Origin: Alphaproteobacteria bacterium
Lineage (GTDB): Bacteria; Pseudomonadota; Alphaproteobacteria; UBA8366; Aestuariispiraceae
Reading direction: 5' to 3'
DNA: 64,000 bases
Assembly (NCBI GenBank): GCA_030065235.1
Contig: JASJDC010000011.1
Location: 1 to 64,000 of the forward strand
Below are positions 45,677 to 54,341 of the stretch, in pieces. Positions within the stretch are counted from its first letter, which is position 1, and every line of letters starts with the position of its first letter. A program made the position numbers and the translations under genes. The notes beneath the pieces are model-generated. The model searched no databases. It saw nothing but the letters and a program-made list of their open reading frames with translations, and was not told the origin of the DNA.

Positions 45677-46657
45677 TTAGCTGCGCATCCAGGGCAGTCT
45701 GTCCAAATCCACATTGCCGCCGGTGATGACGACGCCGATCCGTTTGCCTCGAAAGACATCCGGGTATTTCAAAATGATCGCCAAGGGCACGGCGCAGCTC
45801 GGCTCGATCACGATCTTCATGCGTTGCCAGGTCAGTTTCATCGCGTCGATGATTTCCTGCTCCGAAGCGGTCAGGATGTCGGTGACGTGGTTCTTGACGA
45901 AATGCCAGGTCAACTCTTTGAGCGGCACTTTCAGGCCGTCGGCGATGGTGGTGGGCGCATCGTCGGCGATGATATGGCCGGCTTCCAGGCTGCGCGCCGC
46001 GTCATCCGCCTGCTCCGGCTCTGCGGCGATGATCGCCACCTCCGGAGCCAGCGTCGACAGGGTCAGACAGGTCCCTGAGATCATGCCGCCGCCGCCGATT
46101 GGCGCGACCATCATATCCAGACCGTCGGTCTGCGTCAGCAGCTCGCGCGAGCAGGTGCCCTGCCCGGCGATGACGCGCGGATCGTTATAGGGATGCACGA
46201 ACTCGGCGCCGGTCTCCGCAACGACTTCGGCGAAGACCGCTTCCCGCGACGAGGTCGAGGGTTCGCATTCAATGATGCGGCCGCCATAGCCGCGCACCGC
46301 CGCTTTCTTCGCTTCCGGGGCCGTGCGCGGCATCACCACCGTGCAGGGGACCCCGCGCCGCCCGGCCGCATACGACAAAGACAGCGCGTGATTGCCAGAC
46401 GAATGGGTTGCGACGCCCTTCTCCAACTGATCTTCGCGCAGACCGAACACCGCATTCGTCGCGCCGCGGACCTTGAAGGCGCCCGCTTTCTGGAAGTTCT
46501 CGCACTTGAAGAACAGAGACGCGCCGGTTGCGTCATTGAGGTAGGACGACGTCAGGACCGGCGTGTTGTGGATATGGGGCCGAATCCGGTCATGCGCCTC
46601 GACGACGTCATGAAAGGTCGGGATGATGGACGGGAGCGGAGGCGCCGTGTCGGGCAT
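45677..46657 (-). CDS. bhcB: beta-Hydroxyaspartate dehydratase (threonine dehydratase-like, PLP)
   Basis: BhcB removes water from beta-hydroxyaspartate to give iminosuccinate. The PLP lysine is K62 in FQKAGAFKVRGATNAV. HSSGNHALSLSYAAG binds the substrate carboxylate, and PIGGGGMISGTCL binds the phosphate. Length 326. The ATG overlaps the bhcA stop (ATGA). Without its neighbours this would be called serine/threonine dehydratase or racemase. Confidence 0.87.
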   Translation of the reverse strand: MPDTAPPLPSIIPTFHDVVEAHDRIRPHIHNTPVLTSSYLNDATGASLFFKCENFQKAGAFKVRGATNAVFGLREDQLEKGVATHSSGNHALSLSYAAGRRGVPCTVVMPRTAPEAKKAAVRGYGGRIIECEPSTSSREAVFAEVVAETGAEFVHPYNDPRVIAGQGTCSRELLTQTDGLDMMVAPIGGGGMISGTCLTLSTLAPEVAIIAAEPEQADDAARSLEAGHIIADDAPTTIADGLKVPLKELTWHFVKNHVTDILTASEQEIIDAMKLTWQRMKIVIEPSCAVPLAIILKYPDVFRGKRIGVVITGGNVDLDRLPWMRS

Positions 46658-47856
46658 CAGGCGGTGTCCTTTTTGATTGTGGTGTGATCGGACGCGGTCC
46701 GGCGGTAATGCGCTTGAGCGGCCGCGACGCCCGAGCCCAGATCGATCTGGAGCCCTAGATCCGTCATGGCCATCTCCGCCGTCGCGACGCCGCTGAGCGC
46801 CATCACGTCGGTCATGGCGCCGAGATGGCCAATGCGGAACACCTTGCCGGCCACCTCCCCCAGACCGCCGCCAAAGGCGACGCCGTATTTCTCCGCCGCC
46901 AGAGTGACGATCCGGCTCGCGTCGAACCTATCCGGCGTCTTTATGGCGCTGACCGTATCGGAATAGAGCGCAGGCTCGACGGCGCAAAGCTCCAACCCCC
47001 AAGCCTGGACGGCGGCGCGCACACCGTCGGCGATCCGGCGATGCCGCGCGAAGACTTGCGCCAACCCTTCCTCGAGCAGCATCTCGGTCGCCTGCAGCAA
47101 GCCGTTCATCAGGCCCACCGGCGGCGTAAATGGATAGCCGTCCGCCGCGTAGCCCGCAGCCATATCGCGGATGTCGAAATAGGATCGCGGCAGGGTCGCG
47201 TTTTCAGCCGCCGCCATCGCCTTCTCGCTGAAGCCCGCGATTGCGAGCCCGACGGGCAGCATGAAACCTTTCTGCGACCCGGCGACCGCGACATCCACGC
47301 CCCAGTCATCGAAACGGAAATCCATCGAGGCGATGGAACTGACGCCATCAACGAACAGCAGGGCCGGATGATCGGCGGCGTCTAGCGCGCGGCGCACCGC
47401 GGCGATGTCGGAGCGGACGCCCGTGGCGGTCTCGTTATGGGTCGTGAGAACCGCCTTGATGCGCTTCTGTTTGTCCTCGGCCAGGATCTCCGCGAAACGC
47501 TCCGCCGGCAGACCTTCGCCCCAGGCCGTTTCGACGGCGACCACCTCGAGGCCAAGCCGCTGGCACATATTGATCCATTTTGCGGAGAACATGCCATGGC
47601 GCGCCGCCAGCACCGCATCCCCAGGGCTCAGCGTATTGCTCAGCGCCGTCTCCCAGCCGCCCGTGCCGGTCCCGGGGAAGATGAAGACGTCGCAAGACTC
47701 GCTTCTCAGGATCGCCTGAACGTTACGGCGCACAGGATGCAGGATTTCCGCGAAGGCCGGCGAGCGGTGATCCATGGTCGGCAGATCGCAGGCGCGCCGG
47801 ATGGCTTCCGGCATATTGGTCGGGCCCGGGATAAAGACGGGATTCTGCGAGATCAT
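46657..47856 (-). CDS. bhcA: Aspartate-glyoxylate aminotransferase (class V, PLP)
   Basis: BhcA transfers the amino group of aspartate to glyoxylate, giving oxaloacetate and glycine. The 399-residue class V aminotransferase has FIPGPTNMPEAIRRA at the start, FPGTGTGGWETALSN for the phosphate loop, FVDGVSSIASMDFRFDDW, and the PLP lysine K196 in VAGSQKGFMLPVGLA. GAGGAGAGG eight bases before the ATG at 47856 fixes the start; the longer frame has no family match. It is the first gene of bhcABCD and divergent from bhcR. Confidence 0.88.
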   Translation of the reverse strand: MISQNPVFIPGPTNMPEAIRRACDLPTMDHRSPAFAEILHPVRRNVQAILRSESCDVFIFPGTGTGGWETALSNTLSPGDAVLAARHGMFSAKWINMCQRLGLEVVAVETAWGEGLPAERFAEILAEDKQKRIKAVLTTHNETATGVRSDIAAVRRALDAADHPALLFVDGVSSIASMDFRFDDWGVDVAVAGSQKGFMLPVGLAIAGFSEKAMAAAENATLPRSYFDIRDMAAGYAADGYPFTPPVGLMNGLLQATEMLLEEGLAQVFARHRRIADGVRAAVQAWGLELCAVEPALYSDTVSAIKTPDRFDASRIVTLAAEKYGVAFGGGLGEVAGKVFRIGHLGAMTDVMALSGVATAEMAMTDLGLQIDLGSGVAAAQAHYRRTASDHTTIKKDTA

Positions 47857-47928
47857 GGACCTCTCCTCAAAACGTGACCCAGACATAGACCCTCAAACTT
47901 AATTGGACAATTTTTTTGAAAAAACCTT

Positions 47929-47939
47929 TCGCACTGCGA
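47929..47939. promoter_or_regulatory. Palindrome in the bhcA-bhcR divergent promoter region
   Basis: TCGCA-C-TGCGA (47929-47939) is a perfect 11-base palindrome in an otherwise AT-rich intergenic region, which also holds TTTTTTTGAAAAAA (47911-47924). It is a good place for BhcR to bind and act on both promoters. Binding is not shown. Confidence 0.45.
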
Positions 47940-48007
47940 TAAAATATGAAAACAGTCCGTAAATCAGTGGCTTATATTTTTTTCACTTGGCGGAGTGATT
48001 TTTCAGA

Positions 48008-48850
48008 ATGGAGATTTCTTCCGATTCCGGCCCCTCGCGGGGTCGACCGCGCGGGCGGCCGCGTGGTTGGACCGACAGCACAGAGCAGAATAGAATCAAG
48101 TCCCTCGACCGAGCGCTCGATCTTCTCGACCTGCTCGCCCGCATGGACGGCGCCACGCTCTCGGAATTGGCGCAAGAGGCGGGTCAGAGCCCGGCGACCG
48201 TCTATCGAGTCCTAACGACATTCCAACAGCATGATTATGTCGATTTCGACGCGGGCTCCCAGACTTGGCATATCGGGCCCGGCGCCTTCCTGACCGGCTC
48301 GACCTTTCTCAGACGCACCAGCCTTGTCGAACGCGCCCGTCCGATCATGCGCGCCCTGATGGAGGAGACCGGCGAAACCGCCAATCTGGGGATTGAACGC
48401 GACGGCCAGGTGCTGTTCGTTAGCCAAATCGAGACGCATGCGGCGATCCGCGCTTTCTTTCCGCCGGGAACTCAGTCGCCGATGCACGCCTCTGGGATCG
48501 GCAAAGCCCTGCTGGCGCATCTCTCGGAAGCGCGACTGACTCAGCTTCTGACCGATCATTGGCTCGAAGGTTTCACGGAACGCACAATCACCGCCGAGGC
48601 GCTTCTGCGCGCCGATCTGGCCGAGACCCGCGACCGCGGCTATGCGCTGGATTCGGAGGAACGCCATCGCGGCATGCGCTGTATCGCGGCGCCGGTCTTC
48701 AACCAATTCGGCGAAGCGATCGCCGGCCTGTCGATTTCCGGCCCAGCCGAGCGGGTCTCCGACGCCCGGCTGGCCGGTCTCGGCGCGACAGTGCGCGAGG
48801 CGGCGGCCACGCTCTCCATGGCGATGGGGACGCGACGCGCCACGACCTGA
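48008..48850 (+). CDS. bhcR: IclR-family regulator of the bhc operon
   Basis: This 280-residue IclR regulator has an Arg/Gly-rich N-terminal tail (RGRPRGRPRGW), a winged helix with TLSELAQEAGQSPATVYRVLTTFQQHDYVDFD, and an effector domain ending SRSPASRA-like text replaced by AGLSISGPAERVSDARL. It is divergent from bhcA, as in Paracoccus, where BhcR binds glyoxylate and controls the cycle. The start ATG has GGAG 11 bases upstream. The tail may add nonspecific DNA contacts. Confidence 0.87.
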   Translation: MEISSDSGPSRGRPRGRPRGWTDSTEQNRIKSLDRALDLLDLLARMDGATLSELAQEAGQSPATVYRVLTTFQQHDYVDFDAGSQTWHIGPGAFLTGSTFLRRTSLVERARPIMRALMEETGETANLGIERDGQVLFVSQIETHAAIRAFFPPGTQSPMHASGIGKALLAHLSEARLTQLLTDHWLEGFTERTITAEALLRADLAETRDRGYALDSEERHRGMRCIAAPVFNQFGEAIAGLSISGPAERVSDARLAGLGATVREAAATLSMAMGTRRATT

Positions 48851-48856
48851 ACGGCG

Positions 48857-50839
48857 TCAGGAGGCCACCGCCTTTTCCGCCGCCGCCTCTTCGACAGGAA
48901 TGCGTATTTCAACAGTGGTGCCGGATCCCTCGGCGCTGTCAATCTGCAAGACGCCCCTGTGGGCGGACACCAGCGCATCGACGATCGACAGGCCCAGACC
49001 CGTCCCGCCATGCGCGATATGCGGGTCCATGTGGGAGCGCGCGAAAGGCTCTGTGATGGTCGGCAGCGTGTCGGCCGGGATGCCCAGACCGGTGTCACGC
49101 ACGCAAAAGACGAACGCGCCGCGCTCGAAACCGCAATCAATGAAGACGGACCCGTCGACGCGGTTGTATTTGATCGCGTTGACGATGATGTTGATGAAGA
49201 TCTGCTTCATCGCCTTGCGGTCCGCGAACACCGTGCGATGGGCCGCCCGGTCGCCGACGATGACGGACACGCCGGATTCGCGCGCCAGTTCGGTGAAGAA
49301 TTTCTCGGATTCGGTCAGCACTTCGGAGATGTCGATCGGCTCGAAGACCAGCGGCCGTTTGCCCGCCTCGATCGCGGAGATATCGAGGATGTCATTGATC
49401 AGCGCGAGCAAGTGACCGCCGCTGTCGTGAATGTCGCGAACATACGATCCGTATTGTGGAGAACCCAACGGGCCGTACATCTCGCGCCGCATCATGTCGC
49501 TGAAGCCGATGATGGCGTTCAGCGGCGTGCGCAATTCATGGCTCATCGTCGCCAGGAATTCCGACTTAGCGCGGTTCGCTCGGATAGCGGTTTCGACCGC
49601 ATCGCGCAGTTTCTGATCCTGGTCGCGCTTGTCGGTGATGTCCTTGCCGGACCCGCGATAGCCGCGGAATTCGCCGTCGACATAAACCGGCTTGCCGCTC
49701 AGCGATAGCGTGACTGGACCTCGGCTCGCATGCACGCGGTTGAACACGAAATCGGAAAACGGCTCGCGGCGCGCCAAGGTCTCTAGATGGTCGCGAAAGA
49801 CGTGCTCGTCCGCGCCGGGCGCGCCGACCTCCTCGCGCGTCTTGCCGAGGAACTTGGCGGCGGGCTCGCCGACAACGTCCTCGAACCGGTCAGAGAGGTA
49901 TGTAAGCCGCATCGTCGCATCGGTTTCCCAAAACCAGTCCGAATTGACGCTGGCGAAGTCGCGAAAGCGTTCTTCGCCATTCGCCAGGCGTTGCTGCCAT
50001 TGCAGCAATAGAAAGGCGGCAAGCCCAAGAAGGCCGGAAAACACCAGACCGACCGAAAGAACCAATCCGTCGATATGGCCGCCGACCGGGGCCGCGACCG
50101 GCCCGGCGTTGTGTAATGAAACCGTCCATATCCGGTTCTGCAGCGCCAAATCCTGAGAGGCGAGCGTCGGCGCATCCGGCGCTTTTATCGCGGCGGTGAA
50201 CACTTCGGCCCCAGCGTCGGTGATGCTGATGACGAAATTCGACCCGCCCAAATCGCTGATCGCCTCTTCGACCAACGGCTTCAGCCGGAACACAAGATTG
50301 ACGTAGCCGTCCCGGTCCGGGTGCTCGCCGATCGGCAAATAGCCCACGAAGCCGCGCCCGGCCTGCGCCAGTTCCAACGGCGGCGTCAGGGCCAATACGC
50401 CATCCCGCCGGCTGCGCGCCAGAATTTGAGCGGGGACCTGCATGGCCCGGATATTGAGGCCCACCGCATCGCGATTGCCTTCCAGCGGCGTGACCCAGCG
50501 AATCACGCCGCCCGGATCAACCCAACTAATCGCCTGGATATCTGAAAAAAGCCGACGCGGCGGCGCGGTCAGCGCGATGAAATCCTCATGTCCGGCGGGC
50601 CGTTCGGCCAGCACTTGCTCCGCAACGAAATAGGCGGCCTCGAACCGGGTTTGCACATGCGCTTTGATCCGCGACGCGTAGCCCTGGAGGATCTGCCGGT
50701 AGTCGGACTGAGCCGCCTCGGTCTGGTCGCGTCGCACCTCGACGCTCAAGAAATAGGAGGCGGCGATTGAGACGCCGATCACAGCCATCACAATCGCTAC
50801 GCGCCGAAAACTGAAACGATCGAGCGCCGATCGCGGCAT
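48857..50839 (-). CDS. CHASE/PAS sensor histidine kinase
   Basis: This 660-residue membrane kinase has a first span at about residues 12-32 (VAIVMAVIGVSIAASYFLSV), a CHASE-type periplasmic domain (SDIQAISWVDPGGVIRWVTPLEGN), a second span (LVLSVGLVFSGLLGLAAFLLL), a PAS domain, HisKA with FLATMSHELRTPLNAIIGFS and HATPase_c with NIIVNAIKYN, DTGLGIPAD and GGTGLGLSI. No receiver domain is attached and no regulator is adjacent. I start at ATG 50839, with GGAGGGG upstream. An AT-rich stretch at 50940-50975 is a likely promoter. It follows bhcR convergently. Confidence 0.87.
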   Translation of the reverse strand: MPRSALDRFSFRRVAIVMAVIGVSIAASYFLSVEVRRDQTEAAQSDYRQILQGYASRIKAHVQTRFEAAYFVAEQVLAERPAGHEDFIALTAPPRRLFSDIQAISWVDPGGVIRWVTPLEGNRDAVGLNIRAMQVPAQILARSRRDGVLALTPPLELAQAGRGFVGYLPIGEHPDRDGYVNLVFRLKPLVEEAISDLGGSNFVISITDAGAEVFTAAIKAPDAPTLASQDLALQNRIWTVSLHNAGPVAAPVGGHIDGLVLSVGLVFSGLLGLAAFLLLQWQQRLANGEERFRDFASVNSDWFWETDATMRLTYLSDRFEDVVGEPAAKFLGKTREEVGAPGADEHVFRDHLETLARREPFSDFVFNRVHASRGPVTLSLSGKPVYVDGEFRGYRGSGKDITDKRDQDQKLRDAVETAIRANRAKSEFLATMSHELRTPLNAIIGFSDMMRREMYGPLGSPQYGSYVRDIHDSGGHLLALINDILDISAIEAGKRPLVFEPIDISEVLTESEKFFTELARESGVSVIVGDRAAHRTVFADRKAMKQIFINIIVNAIKYNRVDGSVFIDCGFERGAFVFCVRDTGLGIPADTLPTITEPFARSHMDPHIAHGGTGLGLSIVDALVSAHRGVLQIDSAEGSGTTVEIRIPVEEAAAEKAVAS

Positions 50840-51038
50840 ATCTCGTCCCCTCCCATGGACCAGAACAATCGAAAGCGCGTGACGAAGAGCGACGGGGGCT
50901 GTACCCAGAGCCCAACCGACGCGCGCCACACGCGACGGGTTCTCTATTTAAGGAAAATATAATAAAGAAGGGTTAACGTCGGGTTCCGAAGCAATTCGAC
51001 GCGACCGAGAATGACTCAGGGTCGAGCCGCGCGGGCGA

Positions 51039-51917
51039 TCAGGCGATCGGCTCCTTATAGCCGGGCGTGTCCGCATCGGCGCTGAGGCTCTCCAGGGCGA
51101 CAGCGCCGCCTGGGGGCGCTGTCGGCTCAATCCCCGCCTCGCCGAGCGCCGACAGCAACGCCTCGTTCACGGCGTACCGGGTGGCGAAATATTTCTCGCT
51201 GGCGACCCAATAGCGCACGCCGACAATGACCCCGCCATAGGAAAAATCGTGGACCCCGACCAGGGATTCGCGCCCGCCTTCCGCTTCGGCGACGAGGTCG
51301 GGGACCCCCGCCAGGACCTGTTTCACCAAGGTGATGATGCGGGCCGCCTCGTCGCTCGACTGCGCGTACAGTTTGGTCTGGACGACGCGGCGGCGCTTGG
51401 AGTTGACGATCACTTGGCCGACCACTTCCTTGTTCGGCACGGTGATCCGCTCGCCGTCCTCGCCTTCCAGCACGGTCTGGGCCAAGGTCACTTCGGTGAC
51501 GACGCCGCTGACGCCTTGAACATTGATCGTGTTGCCAACCACGAACGGTCTGGTGAGGATGATCGACAAGCCGGCCCCGTAGTTGCTCAACGGCCCCTGC
51601 AGCGCGATGGTCGCCCCAAAGGCCGAGGCCCCGGCCAGCGCGATAAAAGGCGAAATCTCGATCCCGAAATTGCCCAACGTGATGATCACCACGATCGCGA
51701 TGAGCACGATCTTCACGACATTGCCGATAAACCGCGAAAGCGTGACGTCGAGGCCTTTTTTCTCGCACAGCGCGGTCGTTTTCCGCGCGAAGAAACTGGC
51801 CGCTTTCAGGCCGATGAGCAGAACGACCAGCGCGCCAAGCAACTGGAAACCATACTCGACCGCGAAAGCGATCAAAGTGTCGATCAGACTAGAGACGGCT
51901 TCGATATTCTCTTCCAT
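51039..51917 (-). CDS. mscS: MscS-family mechanosensitive ion channel
   Basis: This 292-residue inner-membrane channel has three spans: LGALVVLLIGLKAASFFA, IVLIAIVVIITLGNFGI and the pore helix GASAFGATIALQGPLSNYGAGLSIIL. The beta domain follows with FVVGNTINVQGVSGVVTEVTLAQTVLEGEDGERITVPNKEVV. It should release solutes on osmotic downshock. Length and layout equal E. coli MscS. The C-terminus after GEAGIEPTAPPGG is an extra acidic tail. Confidence 0.92.
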   Translation of the reverse strand: MEENIEAVSSLIDTLIAFAVEYGFQLLGALVVLLIGLKAASFFARKTTALCEKKGLDVTLSRFIGNVVKIVLIAIVVIITLGNFGIEISPFIALAGASAFGATIALQGPLSNYGAGLSIILTRPFVVGNTINVQGVSGVVTEVTLAQTVLEGEDGERITVPNKEVVGQVIVNSKRRRVVQTKLYAQSSDEAARIITLVKQVLAGVPDLVAEAEGGRESLVGVHDFSYGGVIVGVRYWVASEKYFATRYAVNEALLSALGEAGIEPTAPPGGAVALESLSADADTPGYKEPIA

Positions 51918-52117
51918 GCACCCTTACCCAGCGCCACCTGCGTCGCGCCAGCGTAGACCGCGCGCCGGCAAAATGCGACCGTGTTTCCGACAATTCGGCC
52001 CGACTCTTGCTCAGCGATTATTTGGACCCTGGCCGGAATCGCGCCTATGATCGCGGCGCAGTCCAGGAACCGGCAGGATTGACGCTAGGCGGCCGACGCG
52101 CCGTGGAGGAACGCCCG

Positions 52118-52567
52118 ATGTCGGATGAAGATTTCGACGAAGACGACATGATGGCGGCCATTGAGGCCGAAAGAAAAGAGCGCGCGGCGAACGGACCCGA
52201 CATCGAACTCGACGACGAAGAAGAAATGGATATGGCGGCGGCGATGGCGGGCGAACCGACCCGTCAAGCGGCGGCGAACCCCCAGGCCGCATCAGAGCCG
52301 AAAACGCTAGGCGACGCGCTCGGCGACATTGCGCGATCGTCAGCCATTCAGGACATCGGCGTCGACCTGACCGCCGTGCTCGGCACAGCGGAGATGAAAG
52401 TCAGCAATCTCCTGAAAATCGGCCGCGGCGCCGTCATCGAATTGGACCGCCGGGTCGGCGACACGGTCGATATTCGCGTCAGCGGCCAGTCCATCGCCCG
52501 CGGCGAGGTTGTGGTCGTCGAGGACCATCTGGCCGTCTCAATCACCGATCTGGTGAAGAAAACCTAG
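52118..52567 (+). CDS. fliN: Flagellar motor switch protein FliN, stand-alone
   Basis: This 149-residue protein has an acidic N-terminal region (residues 1-65, with DEEEMDMAAAMAGEP) and a C-terminal SpoA domain: DIGVDLTAVLGTAEMKVSNLLKIGRGAVIELDRRVGDTVDIRVSGQSIARGEVVVVEDHLAVSITDL. That is the FliN pattern with GEVVVVEDHLAVRI-like end. GGAGGA lies upstream of the ATG at 52118. No other flagellar gene is in the window, so the flagellar operon must be elsewhere. A type III secretion homologue is less likely. Confidence 0.85.
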   Translation: MSDEDFDEDDMMAAIEAERKERAANGPDIELDDEEEMDMAAAMAGEPTRQAAANPQAASEPKTLGDALGDIARSSAIQDIGVDLTAVLGTAEMKVSNLLKIGRGAVIELDRRVGDTVDIRVSGQSIARGEVVVVEDHLAVSITDLVKKT

Positions 52568-52598
52568 ACCTTCCGTCTCTACGTCCCCGAGGGCTCAG

Positions 52599-52865
52599 TC
52601 ACTCTGTTCCGATTCGCGGACCGTCCTTTTGTGAAGCCGGACCGAACGCTTTGTTCAGGATCGTCGTCGAATCTTCGGCGAGATTGATCGCCTCGCCCAG
52701 CAGGCTCATGATCTGAATGTTGTTCTCCAGGACTTTCCGCGCCTCCGGCCGCGGATCGTCCATAATTTTGGTCGCCCGATAGAGAATATCCTTCCGGAGA
52801 ACGATGAGAATGTCCTCCAGCGTGTAGCCGTCGGGCGATGCGTCGGAACGCAGAAAATGGGTCAT
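52599..52865 (-). CDS. Small hypothetical protein
   Basis: This 88-residue protein (MTHFLRSDASPDGYTLEDIL and following) is mainly helical, with LRKDILYRATKIMDDPRPEARKVLENNIQIM. AAAGGAG lies eight bases before the ATG at 52865. It sits between fliN and tusA. I do not recognise it. It could be linked to motility, since it is convergent with fliN, but the sequence does not show this. Confidence 0.55.
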   Translation of the reverse strand: MTHFLRSDASPDGYTLEDILIVLRKDILYRATKIMDDPRPEARKVLENNIQIMSLLGEAINLAEDSTTILNKAFGPASQKDGPRIGTE

Positions 52866-52927
52866 ACTGCCCGCTCCTTTCAAACTGCAACCGGCGCACG
52901 CGGTCCATGCGCACGCGTTGTATCGTT

Positions 52928-53179
52928 CTACGGCTTCGCGCCCTTTTCAATCCAAAACCGGTACACGCCCTCCGCCTCATCCGACGCAAGAAGCGTATGG
53001 CCTTGAGCGGGACAGAAGGCCGCGAAATCCGCAACAGCGCCCGGATCCGTCGCTTCGACCTTAAGAACTTGGCCCGCCGCCATCGATCTCAACGCCTTGC
53101 GCGCCTTTAGGACCGGCAAAGGACATAGCATGCCGATCGTGTCGAGCACGGCGTCTGGCGTGCGGCTGGGTTCGGTCAT
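52928..53179 (-). CDS. tusA: TusA/SirA-family sulfur-carrier protein
   Basis: This 83-residue protein has DTIGMLCPLPVLKARKALRSMAAGQVLKVEATDPGAVADF, the TusA fold with the persulfide Cys in CPLPVLKA. It carries sulfur as a persulfide to tRNA-thiolation or oxidation systems. It is divergent from the TauE and soe genes, so it may serve sulfur oxidation here and pass sulfane sulfur to sulfite-forming enzymes. Confidence 0.88.
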   Translation of the reverse strand: MTEPSRTPDAVLDTIGMLCPLPVLKARKALRSMAAGQVLKVEATDPGAVADFAAFCPAQGHTLLASDEAEGVYRFWIEKGAKP

Positions 53180-53416
53180 ACCGGCGTCCTTGATGGTTCC
53201 TGCGGTCTTCGACGGGAGAAAGTCAATGATCCGGATTGCGCCGGATCAATAGTGGCGCATCGGAGGATTTATGGGCTGACCGGCGGAATCACAAGGAGTA
53301 GGCTCACGCGCGCGGGTGCGCCTTCGAAGAGCCGCGCCAAAACAAATGCGCCATAAGAACCGAGCTGAGCGGCGTGCGCCGCCGCCGGCGCCAAGACCGG
53401 GCGGTTGGTTGCCTTG

Positions 53417-54340
53417 ATGAACATCTATCTGCCGATTGCAGAGATGTCGGTGAACATTTTCTTGATCCTCGGCATGGGGGTCGGAGTCGGCATGCTGTCC
53501 GGCATTTTCGGCGTAGGCGGCGGCTTTTTGATGACGCCGCTCTTGATCTTCATCGGCGTCCCCTCGCCGGTCGCGGTCGGCACCGAGGCCAATCAGATCG
53601 TCGCATCCTCGGTCTCGGGCGTGCTGGCGCATTGGCGTCGCGGCAATGTCGATTTCAAAATGGGCGGCGTGCTGCTGGCGGGCGGCATTATCGGCTCAAC
53701 CTTTGGGGTCTGGCTGTTCGCGCTGCTGCGAACCCTTGGGCAAGTCGATCTGGTCATCAAGCTCTCCTATGTCGTGTTCCTCGGCATTGTCGGCGGATTA
53801 ATGATGCTGGAGAGCGTCCGGGCGATGGTGCGCACCAAATCCGGATCGGTCGCGACGCTCCGCAAACTGCACGAGCATAATTGGCTGCATGGCCTGCCGT
53901 TCAAGATGCGGTTTCACCGCTCGAAACTTTATATCAGCGCGATCCTGCCGCTGAGCGTCGGCGTTCTGGTGGGGATCTTGTCGGCCATCATGGGCGTCGG
54001 CGGCGGCTTTGTGATGGTGCCGGCGATGATCTATCTGCTGGGCATGCCGACATCGGTTGTAGTCGGCACATCGCTGTTTCAAATCATCTTCGTCACCGCC
54101 AACGCCACCTTTCTGCAATCCTATCTGAACCAGACGGTCGATGTGCTGCTGGCGGTCTTGCTGCTGGTCGGCGGTGTCGTCGGCGCCCAAATCGGCACGC
54201 GGGTCGGCGCCAATCTGCGCGGCGAGCAGTTACGCGGTCTCTTGGCCGCCATGGTGCTCGCGGTGTGCGTTAAGCTTTTGTTCGATCTGGTGCTGGAACC
54301 GGACGACCTCTATTCAATCAGCCTGCCGGGAGGCCACTAA
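53417..54340 (+). CDS. TauE/SafE-family permease (sulfite exporter-like)
   Basis: This 307-residue inner-membrane permease has eight predicted spans in two homologous halves. Each half has GVGGGF near its start (FGVGGGFLMTPLLIFIGVPSPVAVGTEANQ and GVGGGFVMVPAMIYLLGMPTSVVVGTSLFQ). The start may be ATG 53417 or the TTG four codons before it; no clear RBS favours one. It is followed in two bases by the TIGR02186-like gene and then soeABC, so export of sulfite or an organosulfur by-product is likely. Confidence 0.87.
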   Translation: MNIYLPIAEMSVNIFLILGMGVGVGMLSGIFGVGGGFLMTPLLIFIGVPSPVAVGTEANQIVASSVSGVLAHWRRGNVDFKMGGVLLAGGIIGSTFGVWLFALLRTLGQVDLVIKLSYVVFLGIVGGLMMLESVRAMVRTKSGSVATLRKLHEHNWLHGLPFKMRFHRSKLYISAILPLSVGVLVGILSAIMGVGGGFVMVPAMIYLLGMPTSVVVGTSLFQIIFVTANATFLQSYLNQTVDVLLAVLLLVGGVVGAQIGTRVGANLRGEQLRGLLAAMVLAVCVKLLFDLVLEPDDLYSISLPGGH

Positions 54341-54341
54341 C

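Noticed and set aside
52118-52865. Remnant flagellar or type III secretion operon around fliN
   Set aside because: Only fliN has a recognisable SpoA domain; no other flagellar or secretion protein is nearby.
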